From an uncultured Clostridia bacterium (GTDB lineage: Bacteria; Bacillota; Clostridia; Oscillospirales; JAAYOS01): a stretch of DNA of 43,958 nt. Below, one piece after another: positions 1 to 7,764 of this stretch. The position numbers and the translations under genes were made by a program. The notes below the pieces were generated by a model, which was not told the origin of the DNA, did no database searches, and saw only the letters and a list, made by a program, of their open reading frames with translations. Location of the stretch: assembly GCA_947593925.1 (NCBI GenBank), contig CANQDU010000013.1, positions 1-43,958 of the forward strand. Reading direction: 5' to 3'. How positions within the stretch are numbered: the stretch's first letter is position 1; every line of letters starts with the position of its first letter.

Positions 1-290
1 GTTGCCTTCGGCAACATCAACCGCGCGAACCGGCGCGGAACGGCGCACAGCGCCGTTTGGGAGCCCTTCCGATTGAATGCCTCGCAGAGTTCGCCGCCGA
101 AAGGCGGAGAATAAAGTTAAATTCGTAAATTTCGGCGGCGTGTACAATGCGCCCGCCGACATATACCGCGTTTCACTCTCTACCGGGCGCATCAGACCTC
201 GGCGCTTCGCACCGACGTCCCAACATTGTGCGAAATTGGTGTCCGCGAGCGCGATTTCCCGCGAAAGGCTCGCGGCGAAAGCCGCGAGCC
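1..290. repeat. Gene-free intergenic stretch built of small hairpin repeats
   Basis: No gene is seen. The stretch holds several short palindromes: positions 1-15 (6-bp stem, TTC loop), 39-57 (8-bp stem, ACA loop) and 94-107 (5-bp stem, GAAA loop). Positions 39-74 match 8116-8151 in inverted orientation, with 25 identical bases at 50-74, and the word GCCTCGCAGAG at 79-89 recurs at 7878-7888 and 43844-43854. This looks like a dispersed intergenic repeat family. Whether an unseen gene to the left uses the region is unknown. Confidence 0.6.
267..290 (-). terminator. Hairpin directly after the GerMN lipoprotein gene
   Basis: A perfect 10-bp stem (267-276 with 281-290) and a 4-base loop begin immediately after the stop codon at 291-293. 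On the minus strand only TTT follows the stem before GC-rich sequence, so it may be a weak terminator or just a 3'-end stabilising hairpin. Confidence 0.45.
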
Positions 291-1565
291 TTATCGCTCT
301 GTTTCCTCCGAGCTTGCGGAAACGACGGTAAAGGGCTCGCCGTCCACCAGTATCTCGATCTCGGACGTGCCGTAGCCGTTTGCCGAAAGCGTTTGCGCGA
401 GGGCGGCGAGCATCAGCCGTCCCGCGTCTCCCGCGCTGTTTATGCTGTCGTCAAAGCCGTCCGCAAAGTTTATTATACAGCGCGTCGAATTGCTGCGTAT
501 CCTCTCCACACGTGTCTCGGTCGGGAGCGCCGAGTCAAAGCCCGCGCCGTCCAGCCCGCCCATCAGGTACTCTACAAGCAGGCGGTCGAGGCCGTAGGCC
601 CCGCTCACGTCGAGCATGGCGCGCACCGGCTCCACGTGTGTCCCGTCGTTTGAGGGGAGGTAGACGGTAAACTCCGCGTAGCCGGAGTCGCCGTACTCCC
701 CACGGCACTCCCCGAGCGCGGCTCCGCCGTACAGTGCCACGCCCTCCTCGGCAAACAGCACCGTCTTCACGGACGAGCTCGCCGCGAGCGAGTTCGCTAT
801 CGCCGCGAGCGCGAACATCTCGTCCGAGCGGCTGCCCTCGGTTATCTCGTCAAAGTCGCCGGAGAAGTCGAGCAGGCAGACGCTGTCGGCGCTGTCCACC
901 TCAAGAAGCTCGAGCGTATCCGGCAGGACCGGCTGCAGTCCGTCCTGCGTCGGCCCTTTTATCAGCTCCTCGATCACATAACGCTCGACCGACTCGCCCT
1001 CCGGCATGACTATACCGCGCGTCTCCGCCGAGAGCCTTCCCGTGGAGTCCGAGCGGAAGTAGAGCGTGAGTTCGCGTTCAAACGAACCCTCTCCGGGGTT
1101 CTCGTAGGTAACATCCGAGGCGGAAAGAACGTCCTGCGCCCCCTCGGGGTGCGGGCTTCCGCCCACGAGTATCCGCACGCTGCTCACGCGCGGTATCTCG
1201 AGCATCGTAAGCGCGACGCATCCCTCCGCTTCGGAAAGCTCGTAGCCGCTCATCCTAAGATATTCTTCGCTGAGACTCACTATCGCGGTGCCTCCGGCGT
1301 ACTCCACGCCCACGCACTCCACTCCCTCCGCAAGCGGGCTCTCGAGCCCGCTTGCCGCGGCGGAGTCCGGCGGGTCGATGAGCGCGCGCATGGCGGCAAG
1401 CCCCGCGTCCTCCCCCTCCGGGACGGGCGCCTCGACAGACCTCACGCCGCTTCCGGAGCCCTCCGGCGCGAGCAGCCACACCGTCACGGTCTCGCCGGTC
1501 CGGCACCCGGCGGCAAAGCCGAGTATCAGCGCCGCCGCGAGCAGTAAACAGACAGTCCTTCTCAT
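291..1565 (-). CDS. Lipoprotein with three GerMN-type domains
   Basis: 424 residues. The N-terminus is a lipoprotein signal peptide with a lipobox ending in Cys21 (GFAAGC), so the protein should be anchored on the outer face of the membrane. The rest divides into three related GerMN-like units at about 27-135, 165-285 and 296-415. Each carries a pattern of the type 'L..L..(G/A)', 'V.(I/V)L.FS..F' and 'A.ANSL' (for example LLDFSGDF, IINFADGF). GerMN domains occur in the spore protein GerM, and in LpqB of Actinobacteria, where one lies beside the MtrAB two-component system. The start ATG overlaps the end of the sensor kinase gene by four bases (ATGA), so the two are probably translationally coupled. 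A role as accessory or sensor partner of the kinase is inferred; sporulation or germination is the alternative. Confidence 0.8.
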   Translation of the reverse strand: MRRTVCLLLAAALILGFAAGCRTGETVTVWLLAPEGSGSGVRSVEAPVPEGEDAGLAAMRALIDPPDSAAASGLESPLAEGVECVGVEYAGGTAIVSLSEEYLRMSGYELSEAEGCVALTMLEIPRVSSVRILVGGSPHPEGAQDVLSASDVTYENPGEGSFERELTLYFRSDSTGRLSAETRGIVMPEGESVERYVIEELIKGPTQDGLQPVLPDTLELLEVDSADSVCLLDFSGDFDEITEGSRSDEMFALAAIANSLAASSSVKTVLFAEEGVALYGGAALGECRGEYGDSGYAEFTVYLPSNDGTHVEPVRAMLDVSGAYGLDRLLVEYLMGGLDGAGFDSALPTETRVERIRSNSTRCIINFADGFDDSINSAGDAGRLMLAALAQTLSANGYGTSEIEILVDGEPFTVVSASSEETER

Positions 1566-2959
1566 TTCTCCGCGCCCTCCCGCTTCTTCAGCGACGGGAA
1601 CACGACCGTGAACCTCGTCCCGACGTCCTGCTCGCTCTCCACCGTTATGTTTCCGCCGTAGCGCCGCACCGCGTCGTAGACTATGGAGAGTCCGAGGCCG
1701 CTTCCTCCCTCGGCGCGGGAGCGCGCCTTGTCCACTCGGTAGAAGCGTTCGAATACCCTTGACACGTCCTCCGAGGGTATGCCTATTCCGGTGTCCTGTA
1801 TTATCAGCGTGACCTCGCCGTCCTTGTCGTAGAGGTAAACGCGGACCTCGCCCTCCGGGCGGTTGTACTTTATCGCGTTCTCAATGAGGTTGAAGACCAC
1901 GCGGTAGGCGTAGTCCTCGCTTGCGAATATATCGCAGCCGTCCTCCAGCTCAAGCTCTATCCTTATGCGCTGCTGCGCGGCAAGCGGCTCGAGCATCCGT
2001 CCCGCGCGCTCGACCGCCGCCGTGAGATCGACCGTCTCCGCCGGGTCGGCGACGCCCGCGTCTATTCTTGTTATGTCGAGCATACGCTCCGCGAGGCGGT
2101 CGAGCCGCTCGGTCTCCTCGGCTATGTCCATGGCGAACTCGCGCATGGTGTCCGCCGGAACGTCGTCGCTCTGCACCATACTGTCGGCAAGGAGCTTTAT
2201 CGAGGCGAGCGGCGTCTTGAGCTCGTGCGAGGCGTCGCTTACGAACCTTCGGCGCATATTCTCCACCGCTTCGAAGTGGCCGGAGAGCGCGTTCAGCTCC
2301 TTTGCGAGGTATGTAAATTCGTCGTCCCCACGCTCCTCGGCGCGGCAGGCGTAATCTCCGTCCCGGACCGTACGCATCGTCTCGAGCAGTTCGGATATCT
2401 TGCGTCCGAATATCCGCGAGATTATGACGCAGATACCGACGCCGATGACGAGCACCACTACCGACACGCCGCGGAAGTTCCTCCTCAGGTCCGCTATGAG
2501 CGCCGCGCGGGACATGTCGGTGTCGTAGACGCACACGGCGCCCGCCGGAACGCCGCCTATCATTATGGGACAGCTCGCGACGCTCGTTATCGCGTCCCCG
2601 CCGTTCTCGGCATAGAAGTAGTCGTTACCCTCGAGCGCCGCGCGGGTCTCGCCGAGCAGGGCAAGCGAGCCGACGAGGCTGCGCCCCTGCGTGCTGTCGT
2701 AGAGCACCCTCATACGGTGGTCGGTGACGAGAACGCGGGTCTCCTCCGCGTCAAGCAGGCTCATGACGTGCGCGGCGGTCTCGGGCGTGAGCTCGTCCAC
2801 GCCGGACATGGTCGAGGAGTACAGCTCCGCGCGCGCGGAAAGCGCGTCCTGCTTGCTCTGGAACACGAACTCCTCGCTGACGGAGACGGGGTAGTAGTTC
2901 AGAGCCGCGAGCACGCCGATAACGATGGTGATGTAAACCATCGCCATCTTGAACTGCAT
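1562..2959 (-). CDS. Membrane sensor histidine kinase (HAMP, HisKA, HATPase_c)
   Basis: 465 residues. Membrane segments at about 6-23 and 165-181 enclose an extracytoplasmic sensor domain of about 140 residues. HAMP (about 182-235) follows, then the HisKA dimerisation region with the phospho-acceptor His245 in SDASHELKTP, and a C-terminal ATPase domain with the N box (NLIENAIKYN) and G boxes (DTGIGIP, GGSGLGLSI). It should autophosphorylate and signal to the response regulator encoded 43 bases upstream. The start is the first ATG after the regulator's stop. No good ribosome-binding site lies before it (GGAG is about 15 bases away), and the in-frame upstream codons offer no GTG or TTG. It overlaps the next gene by four bases. 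The architecture resembles PhoR/WalK-type kinases; the signal is not known. Confidence 0.93.
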   Translation of the reverse strand: MQFKMAMVYITIVIGVLAALNYYPVSVSEEFVFQSKQDALSARAELYSSTMSGVDELTPETAAHVMSLLDAEETRVLVTDHRMRVLYDSTQGRSLVGSLALLGETRAALEGNDYFYAENGGDAITSVASCPIMIGGVPAGAVCVYDTDMSRAALIADLRRNFRGVSVVVLVIGVGICVIISRIFGRKISELLETMRTVRDGDYACRAEERGDDEFTYLAKELNALSGHFEAVENMRRRFVSDASHELKTPLASIKLLADSMVQSDDVPADTMREFAMDIAEETERLDRLAERMLDITRIDAGVADPAETVDLTAAVERAGRMLEPLAAQQRIRIELELEDGCDIFASEDYAYRVVFNLIENAIKYNRPEGEVRVYLYDKDGEVTLIIQDTGIGIPSEDVSRVFERFYRVDKARSRAEGGSGLGLSIVYDAVRRYGGNITVESEQDVGTRFTVVFPSLKKREGAEK

Positions 2960-3002
2960 GCCGAAGCGCGGACGTCTCCGCTCGCGCTTCTCGTCCCCCT
3001 CG

Positions 3003-3722
3003 CTACGGCTTGAAATAGTATCCGACCCCCCACTTGCGGAGTATGTGCTCGGGATTTGCCGGGTCGCGTTCGAGCTTCATCCGGAGCCGCCGAATATGCA
3101 CGTCAACGGTGCGGATGTCGCCGGGATACTCGTATCCCCAGACGACGTTGAGCAAATTCTCACGGCTGTACACCCTGCCGGGATTTTTCATCATAAGCTC
3201 TATGAGGTCGTACTCCTTTGCGGTGAGCTGGACCTCCTCGTCCTCGAGGAATGCGTTGCGGGTATTCGGGTCGAGCGCTACGCGGCCCTGTACCACACGT
3301 CCGCCGCCCTCCTCCGGCTCGGGCGGAGCGCTCTCCCGCGTCTGCGGCGCGGACGCGCCGGACGAGGCGGCGCGGCGGAGTATCGCGCGGACGCGCACCT
3401 TGACCTCCATGACGTTGAAAGGCTTTGTTATATAGTCGTCCGCGCCGTACTCGAAGCCGATTATCTTGTCGGTGTCCTCGCCGCGCGCGGTGAGCATGAT
3501 TATCGGCACCTTGGATATCTCTCTTATCTTCGCGCAGGCCTCGAGCCCGTCCATGACGGGCATCATCAGGTCGAGCAGGACGAGGTCTATCCCCCCTGCC
3601 CGCACGGCTTCGACCGCTGCCGCGCCGTCGTAGGCGCACTCGACCTCGTAGCCGTCGTTTTCGAGGTTGAACTTCAGCCCCTTGACGATGGTCCTCTCGT
3701 CGTCCACCACAAGAATTTTCAC
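3003..3722 (-). CDS. OmpR/PhoB-family response regulator
   Basis: 239 residues. The receiver domain (1-115) has the acidic pair near residues 7-8, phospho-acceptor Asp51 (LVLLDLMMP), Thr78 and Lys100 (YITKPF). A charged, Glu/Pro-rich linker of about 20 residues leads to a winged-helix DNA-binding domain (about 145-239) with the usual features (LTAKEYDLIELMMKNPG, VDVHIRRLRMKLE). The start is GTG, chosen because GGGAGG lies six bases upstream. Together with the kinase it forms a two-component system. comEA ends 69 bases upstream, so the regulator may be co-transcribed with it. Closest in type to PhoP/WalR regulators; the target genes cannot be read from the sequence. Confidence 0.93.
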   Translation of the reverse strand: MKILVVDDERTIVKGLKFNLENDGYEVECAYDGAAAVEAVRAGGIDLVLLDLMMPVMDGLEACAKIREISKVPIIMLTARGEDTDKIIGFEYGADDYITKPFNVMEVKVRVRAILRRAASSGASAPQTRESAPPEPEEGGGRVVQGRVALDPNTRNAFLEDEEVQLTAKEYDLIELMMKNPGRVYSRENLLNVVWGYEYPGDIRTVDVHIRRLRMKLERDPANPEHILRKWGVGYYFKP

Positions 3723-3791
3723 GGTTTTCCTCCCAATAGTCTGTGTATATATGCGTTTTCTTCCATCTGAAGCCGGGGCTCCGCCTGCGGC

Positions 3792-4151
3792 TCAACCGTC
3801 CGTCGTTATGTATTCGCGTATGAAGGCGTACTTTCCTTCGCCTATGCCCTTGACGCGCATTATGTCCTCCGGCGACACGAACGGCCCCTCGGTCTCTCGG
3901 CTCTCGATTATCGCCTCCGCGAGCGATTCGCCTATTCCGCTGAGCCGGGAGAGCTCCGCCTTCGACGCGGTGTTTATGTTCACCTTCATCTCCTCCGGCA
4001 CCGGCGTGGAGCTTGCGGCGGCTCCGCCGCGCTCGCCCGCGACCTCGTAGCTCCCGTCCGGTACGAGCCGTGTTATGAATATCGCGGTCACGGCTATGCA
4101 GAACGCCGCCGTCGCCGCGGCTATCGCCGCGAGCGTCCGTTTGCCGCCCAT
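3792..4151 (-). CDS. comEA: ComEA-like helix-hairpin-helix DNA-binding protein
   Basis: 119 residues. A short basic N-terminus is followed by one membrane segment (about 6-27), a linker of low complexity, and a C-terminal double helix-hairpin-helix: VNINTASKAELSRLSGIG and later DIMRVKGIGEGKY. This matches ComEA proteins, which bind incoming double-stranded DNA at the outside of the membrane during natural transformation. The start at 4151 is chosen because GGAGGGG lies about ten bases upstream; an in-frame extension to 4316 would add a basic, AT-rich stretch that does not look coding. The protein is shorter than B. subtilis ComEA (205 residues) and lacks its N-terminal SLBB-like part. ComEB/ComEC are not in the window, so competence is only a possibility. 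Confidence 0.85.
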   Translation of the reverse strand: MGGKRTLAAIAAATAAFCIAVTAIFITRLVPDGSYEVAGERGGAAASSTPVPEEMKVNINTASKAELSRLSGIGESLAEAIIESRETEGPFVSPEDIMRVKGIGEGKYAFIREYITTDG

Positions 4152-4412
4152 ATCGAACCAACCCCTCCGAAAGCCCGAAAATATTAAGCGAAAATAAATT
4201 TTGCGGGTTTTTCGTTTTTGATGGTGCTTTTTTTCGCGCCATATGGTATACTTTAATGGATGAGTTATGCTCCGCCGGCGGCACTTATCCCTCCGAGCGG
4301 GAAAAGAATATCCCAAACATACCTATCCCGCGTTTTCACGCGCTTCTTCCGGCCGCGCCGGTCTTATCCGCAGTCTCTGTTACGATTATACACTATTTCG
4401 GGAGTATAGACA
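4152..4412. other. Divergent intergenic region comEA / dacF
   Basis: 261 bases, AT-rich between 4175 and 4260, with no gene. It should hold the outward promoters for comEA (minus) and dacF (plus). An extended -10 (TGGTATACT) at 4244-4252 is the best plus-strand candidate and has no clear -35. No convincing promoter was seen for comEA. Confidence 0.5.
4244..4252 (+). promoter_or_regulatory. Candidate extended -10 promoter for dacF
   Basis: TGG followed by TATACT at 4247-4252 is an extended -10 element in an AT-rich stretch. No -35 hexamer is seen at 16-18 bases. It would give a leader of about 155 bases before dacF. A sporulation sigma factor could drive this gene instead. Confidence 0.4.
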
Positions 4413-5753
4413 ATGACAAAGATGAAATTCTTCGCCTCTTTTCTGCTGTTCTGCCTTATACTGACGTTTGCCGCGCCGCTCGCCTCGGCCATTGACGACG
4501 TGCCGGAGATCTCCGCCAAGTCGGTCATAATCGCCGAGCCGGAGAGCGGCGAGGTGGTCTATGAGAAGAACGCGGACGACCGCGTGGACATAGCGTCGCT
4601 CACGAAGATGATGACCGCCCTCATCGTGCTCGAGGAGGCGGACATGGACTCGGTGGCGACGGTGAGCTACTCCGCTCTCGACGCGCTCGACCCGGACAGC
4701 TCGATAGCGGACCTCCGTCCCTCCGAGGAGATGCGCGTCGAGGACCTCTTGAAATGCGTGCTCATCCAGTCCGCAAACGACGCATGCAACGTCCTCGCGG
4801 AGCACCTGTATGGCAGCATCGAGGCGTTCGTCGCGAGGATGAACGAGCGCGCCGCCGAGCTCGGCTGCACGAACACCCACTTCATGAACACCCACGGCCT
4901 CACTGAGGACGGGCACTACTCCTCCGCCCGCGACCTCTACAAGATAGCGCTCGAAGCCTTGAAGCACCCGGAATTTCTCGAGATATGCAACACCGCGCGC
5001 GTCGAAATACCCGCGACGAATATACATGACGCGCGGGTGTTTCTCTCCACAAACTATCTCATCTCCACCCAGAAGGTCCCGGACTACGTCTACTACTACG
5101 CCAAGGGCATCAAGACCGGCCACACCTCGGCGGCGGGCTACTGTCTCACCTCCACGGCGGAGAAGGACGATGTTCTCTATATCTGCGTCGTTCTCGGCTC
5201 GGAGCGCGACCCCGAAACGAACCGCATCGGCTCTTTTGACGACACACGCGCCCTCTATGAGTGGGCGTTCGACAATTTCAGCTATCAGCAGATGGTGACG
5301 AAGAGCACCGTCGTCGCGGAGATACCGGTGTCGCTCTCGAGCGAGGTGGACTACGTCACCCTCGTCCCGAACGGCTCGATAGAAGCGCTGCTCCCGAACG
5401 ACTTCGACCCCGACGAGGTGAAGCTCGACCTTCACCTCGACTATGAGGACGGCATCGAAGCGCCGGTCGAGAAGGGACAGAAGCTCGGCACCGCGTCAGT
5501 GACGTGGAACGGCAAAAGCTACGGCGAGATAGACCTTGTCGCCCTCGGAAGCGCGAGCCTCGACAAGACTCTGCTCCTCATACAGAACGTGAAGGACTTC
5601 TTCGCGCGGCCGTGGGTGCTGTGGATAGTCATAGCGGCAGCCGCGCTGATAGTCTTCTACATAATCTTCCTCGTGGTGATAAACTCCAAGCGCCGCCGTC
5701 GCCGCCGCTCCGCCTCCAACTATCGGGGGTCGAGCAGAAGGAGACGCTACTAA
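4413..5753 (+). CDS. dacF: D-alanyl-D-alanine carboxypeptidase (DacF/PBP5 family)
   Basis: 446 residues. The signal peptide ends near Ala26, so the enzyme is exported. The S11 peptidase domain has all three catalytic motifs: Ser62-x-x-Lys65 (SLTK), Ser120-Ala-Asn122 (SAN) and Lys234-Thr-Gly236 (KTG). A PBP5-type C-terminal beta domain follows (about 300-390), then a hydrophobic membrane anchor (about 400-425) and a very basic tail (SKRRRRRRSASN and on). It trims the terminal D-Ala from peptidoglycan pentapeptides, controlling cross-linking. A true transmembrane anchor replaces the usual amphipathic tail. GGGAG lies eight bases before the ATG. The gene stands alone and is closed by a strong terminator. 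The symbol follows the closest Firmicute type; DacA or DacB function is possible. Confidence 0.92.
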   Translation: MTKMKFFASFLLFCLILTFAAPLASAIDDVPEISAKSVIIAEPESGEVVYEKNADDRVDIASLTKMMTALIVLEEADMDSVATVSYSALDALDPDSSIADLRPSEEMRVEDLLKCVLIQSANDACNVLAEHLYGSIEAFVARMNERAAELGCTNTHFMNTHGLTEDGHYSSARDLYKIALEALKHPEFLEICNTARVEIPATNIHDARVFLSTNYLISTQKVPDYVYYYAKGIKTGHTSAAGYCLTSTAEKDDVLYICVVLGSERDPETNRIGSFDDTRALYEWAFDNFSYQQMVTKSTVVAEIPVSLSSEVDYVTLVPNGSIEALLPNDFDPDEVKLDLHLDYEDGIEAPVEKGQKLGTASVTWNGKSYGEIDLVALGSASLDKTLLLIQNVKDFFARPWVLWIVIAAAALIVFYIIFLVVINSKRRRRRRSASNYRGSSRRRRY

Positions 5754-5781
5754 ATCGCGGGAAATCGCGTGAGCATGCTGC

Positions 5782-5813
5782 AAATCCGCCGCGCATACGC
5801 GCGGCGGATTTTT
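5782..5813 (+). terminator. Rho-independent terminator after dacF
   Basis: A perfect 13-bp stem (5782-5794 with 5799-5811) with ATAC loop, whose 3' arm runs into TTTTT. It separates dacF from the MATE gene promoter. Confidence 0.9.
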
Positions 5814-5834
5814 GCGCGCCAAAGCATAAAAGTG

Positions 5835-5863
5835 TTGCAAGCGTTTTCTTTTTGTGGTATACT
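5835..5863 (+). promoter_or_regulatory. Promoter of the MATE-GNAT unit
   Basis: TTGCAA at 5835-5840 and TATACT at 5858-5863 are separated by 17 bases. The start codon of the MATE gene follows 43 bases later. Confidence 0.75.
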
Positions 5864-5906
5864 TCGTTAGGATTTTGTTCAGACTTTTTCGGAAGGACGT
5901 TCGGTC

Positions 5907-7301
5907 ATGAAAAACACCAGAAACTCCCCCGCTCTCGATCTCTCGCAGGGCGATCCGCTCCGCCAGCTCGTCTTCTTCGCTCTGCCGATGCTCGTGGGCG
6001 CGGTGTTCCAGCTCATGTACAACATGGTGGACACCGTCACGCTCGGCAAGTTCGTCAGCACGTCGGCGCTTGCGTCTGTCGGCGCGACGAGCTCCACATA
6101 CAGCCTCTTTACGATGGTCGCAAACGCCGTCACGAACGCCGTGTCGATACTCGTCTCGCAGTCGTGGGGCGCGCGGAACATCGCGAAAATAAAGAAGACC
6201 GTCGCGCACTCCATTTACCTCGCGCTCGCGCTGAGCGCCGTGCTCGGACTGCTCGCGTTCTTCGCGGCGCGTCCGCTCATGGAACTGCTCGACACCCCGG
6301 CGGACATTATCGACGGCTCGGTCACCTACATCCGGATAACCTGCGGGCTCTGCGTGTCGGTGATGCTCTACAACGTCTCCTCCTCCATTCTCCGCTCCAT
6401 CGGAGACAGCCGCACGCCGCTCTTCTTTCTCATACTTTGCAGTCTGCTTAATATCGCGCTCGACCTGCTGTTCGTGCTCGCGCTCGACGCCGGTGTCGCG
6501 GGCGTCGCGTGGGCGACGGTGATATCGCAGGCGGTGTCGAGCGTGCTCTGCCTCGGCTATATGTGGCTCCGCTACCCCGACCTCCGCGTCTCCCGCTCCG
6601 ACTTCCGGCCGGACGGAAAGCTCCTCGGCTCCTTCGCGCGCATCTCCACGCCGATGCTTCTGCAGAGCCTCGCGTTGAGCGTCGGCATGCTCGTCATAAC
6701 GCGCGTTATAAACTCGCTCGGCTCGGACACCGTCGCGTCCTTCACGATAGGCAGCAAGGTCGAACAGCTCGTCGTCGTGGCGTTCTCGCAGTTTGCGTTC
6801 TCGTTTTCGGTCTACTCGGGTCAGAACTACGGCGCAAAGAAGTACGACCGCATCGGCTACGGCCTGAAGCGCGCGGCGCTGCTGATACTCTGCCTCGTCG
6901 CGGTCTCTATGACGATAATGCTCGTGTTTGCCCCGCCGCTCGCGAACATCTTCGTCGATGCGGACGAAAGTCCGCTCGCGGTGAGCGGCGCCGTCGATAT
7001 GGTCCGCACCGAGGCCTGCTTCCTCCCGGCGCTCGGACTCATCTGGCTCTCGTCCTCCTGCCTGCGCGGAATGGGCAAGGTCGCGCCCACCGTCGTCTCA
7101 AGCATGGTAGAACTGATAAGCAAGATAGCGCTCTCGATAGTCCTCGCGTATTTCTTCGGCGCGCGCGGAGTGTGGTTCGCGGCGCCGATAGGCTGGGTGC
7201 TCGGCATCGTCCCGAACGCGCTGTATTACTTCTTCAGCGGTTGGAAAAAGAAGGCGCTCGAGGCCGACGCGCGTGAAGCGGCGACTCAGCCGGCAACGTG
7301 A
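5907..7301 (+). CDS. MATE family efflux transporter
   Basis: 464 residues with about twelve membrane segments in two similar halves. The N-terminus (DPLRQLVFFALPMLVGAVFQLMYNMVDTVTLGKFV) is typical of Clostridial MATE exporters of the DinF/NorM type, which expel cationic drugs or metabolites using a sodium or proton gradient. GGAAGGA lies about nine bases upstream of the ATG, and the gene has its own promoter. A GNAT acetyltransferase gene follows after 25 bases and is probably co-transcribed. The substrate cannot be told. A second MATE gene of the same general type lies at 14052-15407. Confidence 0.9.
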   Translation: MKNTRNSPALDLSQGDPLRQLVFFALPMLVGAVFQLMYNMVDTVTLGKFVSTSALASVGATSSTYSLFTMVANAVTNAVSILVSQSWGARNIAKIKKTVAHSIYLALALSAVLGLLAFFAARPLMELLDTPADIIDGSVTYIRITCGLCVSVMLYNVSSSILRSIGDSRTPLFFLILCSLLNIALDLLFVLALDAGVAGVAWATVISQAVSSVLCLGYMWLRYPDLRVSRSDFRPDGKLLGSFARISTPMLLQSLALSVGMLVITRVINSLGSDTVASFTIGSKVEQLVVVAFSQFAFSFSVYSGQNYGAKKYDRIGYGLKRAALLILCLVAVSMTIMLVFAPPLANIFVDADESPLAVSGAVDMVRTEACFLPALGLIWLSSSCLRGMGKVAPTVVSSMVELISKIALSIVLAYFFGARGVWFAAPIGWVLGIVPNALYYFFSGWKKKALEADAREAATQPAT

Positions 7302-7326
7302 ATTTCTGAGAGACCGGAGGCAGAGC

Positions 7327-7764
7327 ATGGTATCCTTGAGACATTTTAACAATTCGGACGCCGAAGTCCTGTCGAAGCGCACCGGCATCGGCATACCCGA
7401 GGCCGCGAAGATGATCCGCGAATGGAGCAGTCTCGAGTCCCACGGCGGGCATTTTGAAATGTTCGCCATAACAAGCGGCGGCATCGTCGGCACGTTATCT
7501 CTGTACCGGCTCTCGGACAGCGTCGTCTCGATAGGTCCCGAAGTCTTCCCGGAATTTCGGAGGCGGGGATTTGCGAAGGAAGCCATGCTTCTTGCCATGG
7601 ACGCCGCCAAACGCAAAGGCTTCAAAATCGTGTCCCAACAGATAAGGAGCGACAACGCCGCAAGCATCGCCCTTCACAAAAGTCTGGGCTTCGAGACCGA
7701 CGGCTACGGCTATACCAACAAAAGAGGCCGGGAAGTTTTCATTTTCCTGAAGTCCCTGCTGTGA
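7327..7764 (+). CDS. GNAT family N-acetyltransferase
   Basis: 145 residues from an ATG with GGAGG nine bases upstream; a longer in-frame reading from 7273 overlaps the MATE gene and lacks a ribosome-binding site. The acetyl-CoA-binding motif A is seen as FRRRGFAKEAML (about 77-88) and motif B as QIRSDNAASIALHKSLGFE, as in RimJ/RimL-like GNAT enzymes that acetylate amines or protein N-termini. It lies downstream of, and probably in one transcript with, the MATE exporter, so detoxification of an exported compound is conceivable but unproven. Confidence 0.82.
   Translation: MVSLRHFNNSDAEVLSKRTGIGIPEAAKMIREWSSLESHGGHFEMFAITSGGIVGTLSLYRLSDSVVSIGPEVFPEFRRRGFAKEAMLLAMDAAKRKGFKIVSQQIRSDNAASIALHKSLGFETDGYGYTNKRGREVFIFLKSLL

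Noticed and set aside
291..3722. Naming the two-component system WalRK
   Set aside because: No YycH or YycI genes, and the kinase lacks a visible cytoplasmic PAS domain; only a general PhoR/WalK-like type can be stated.
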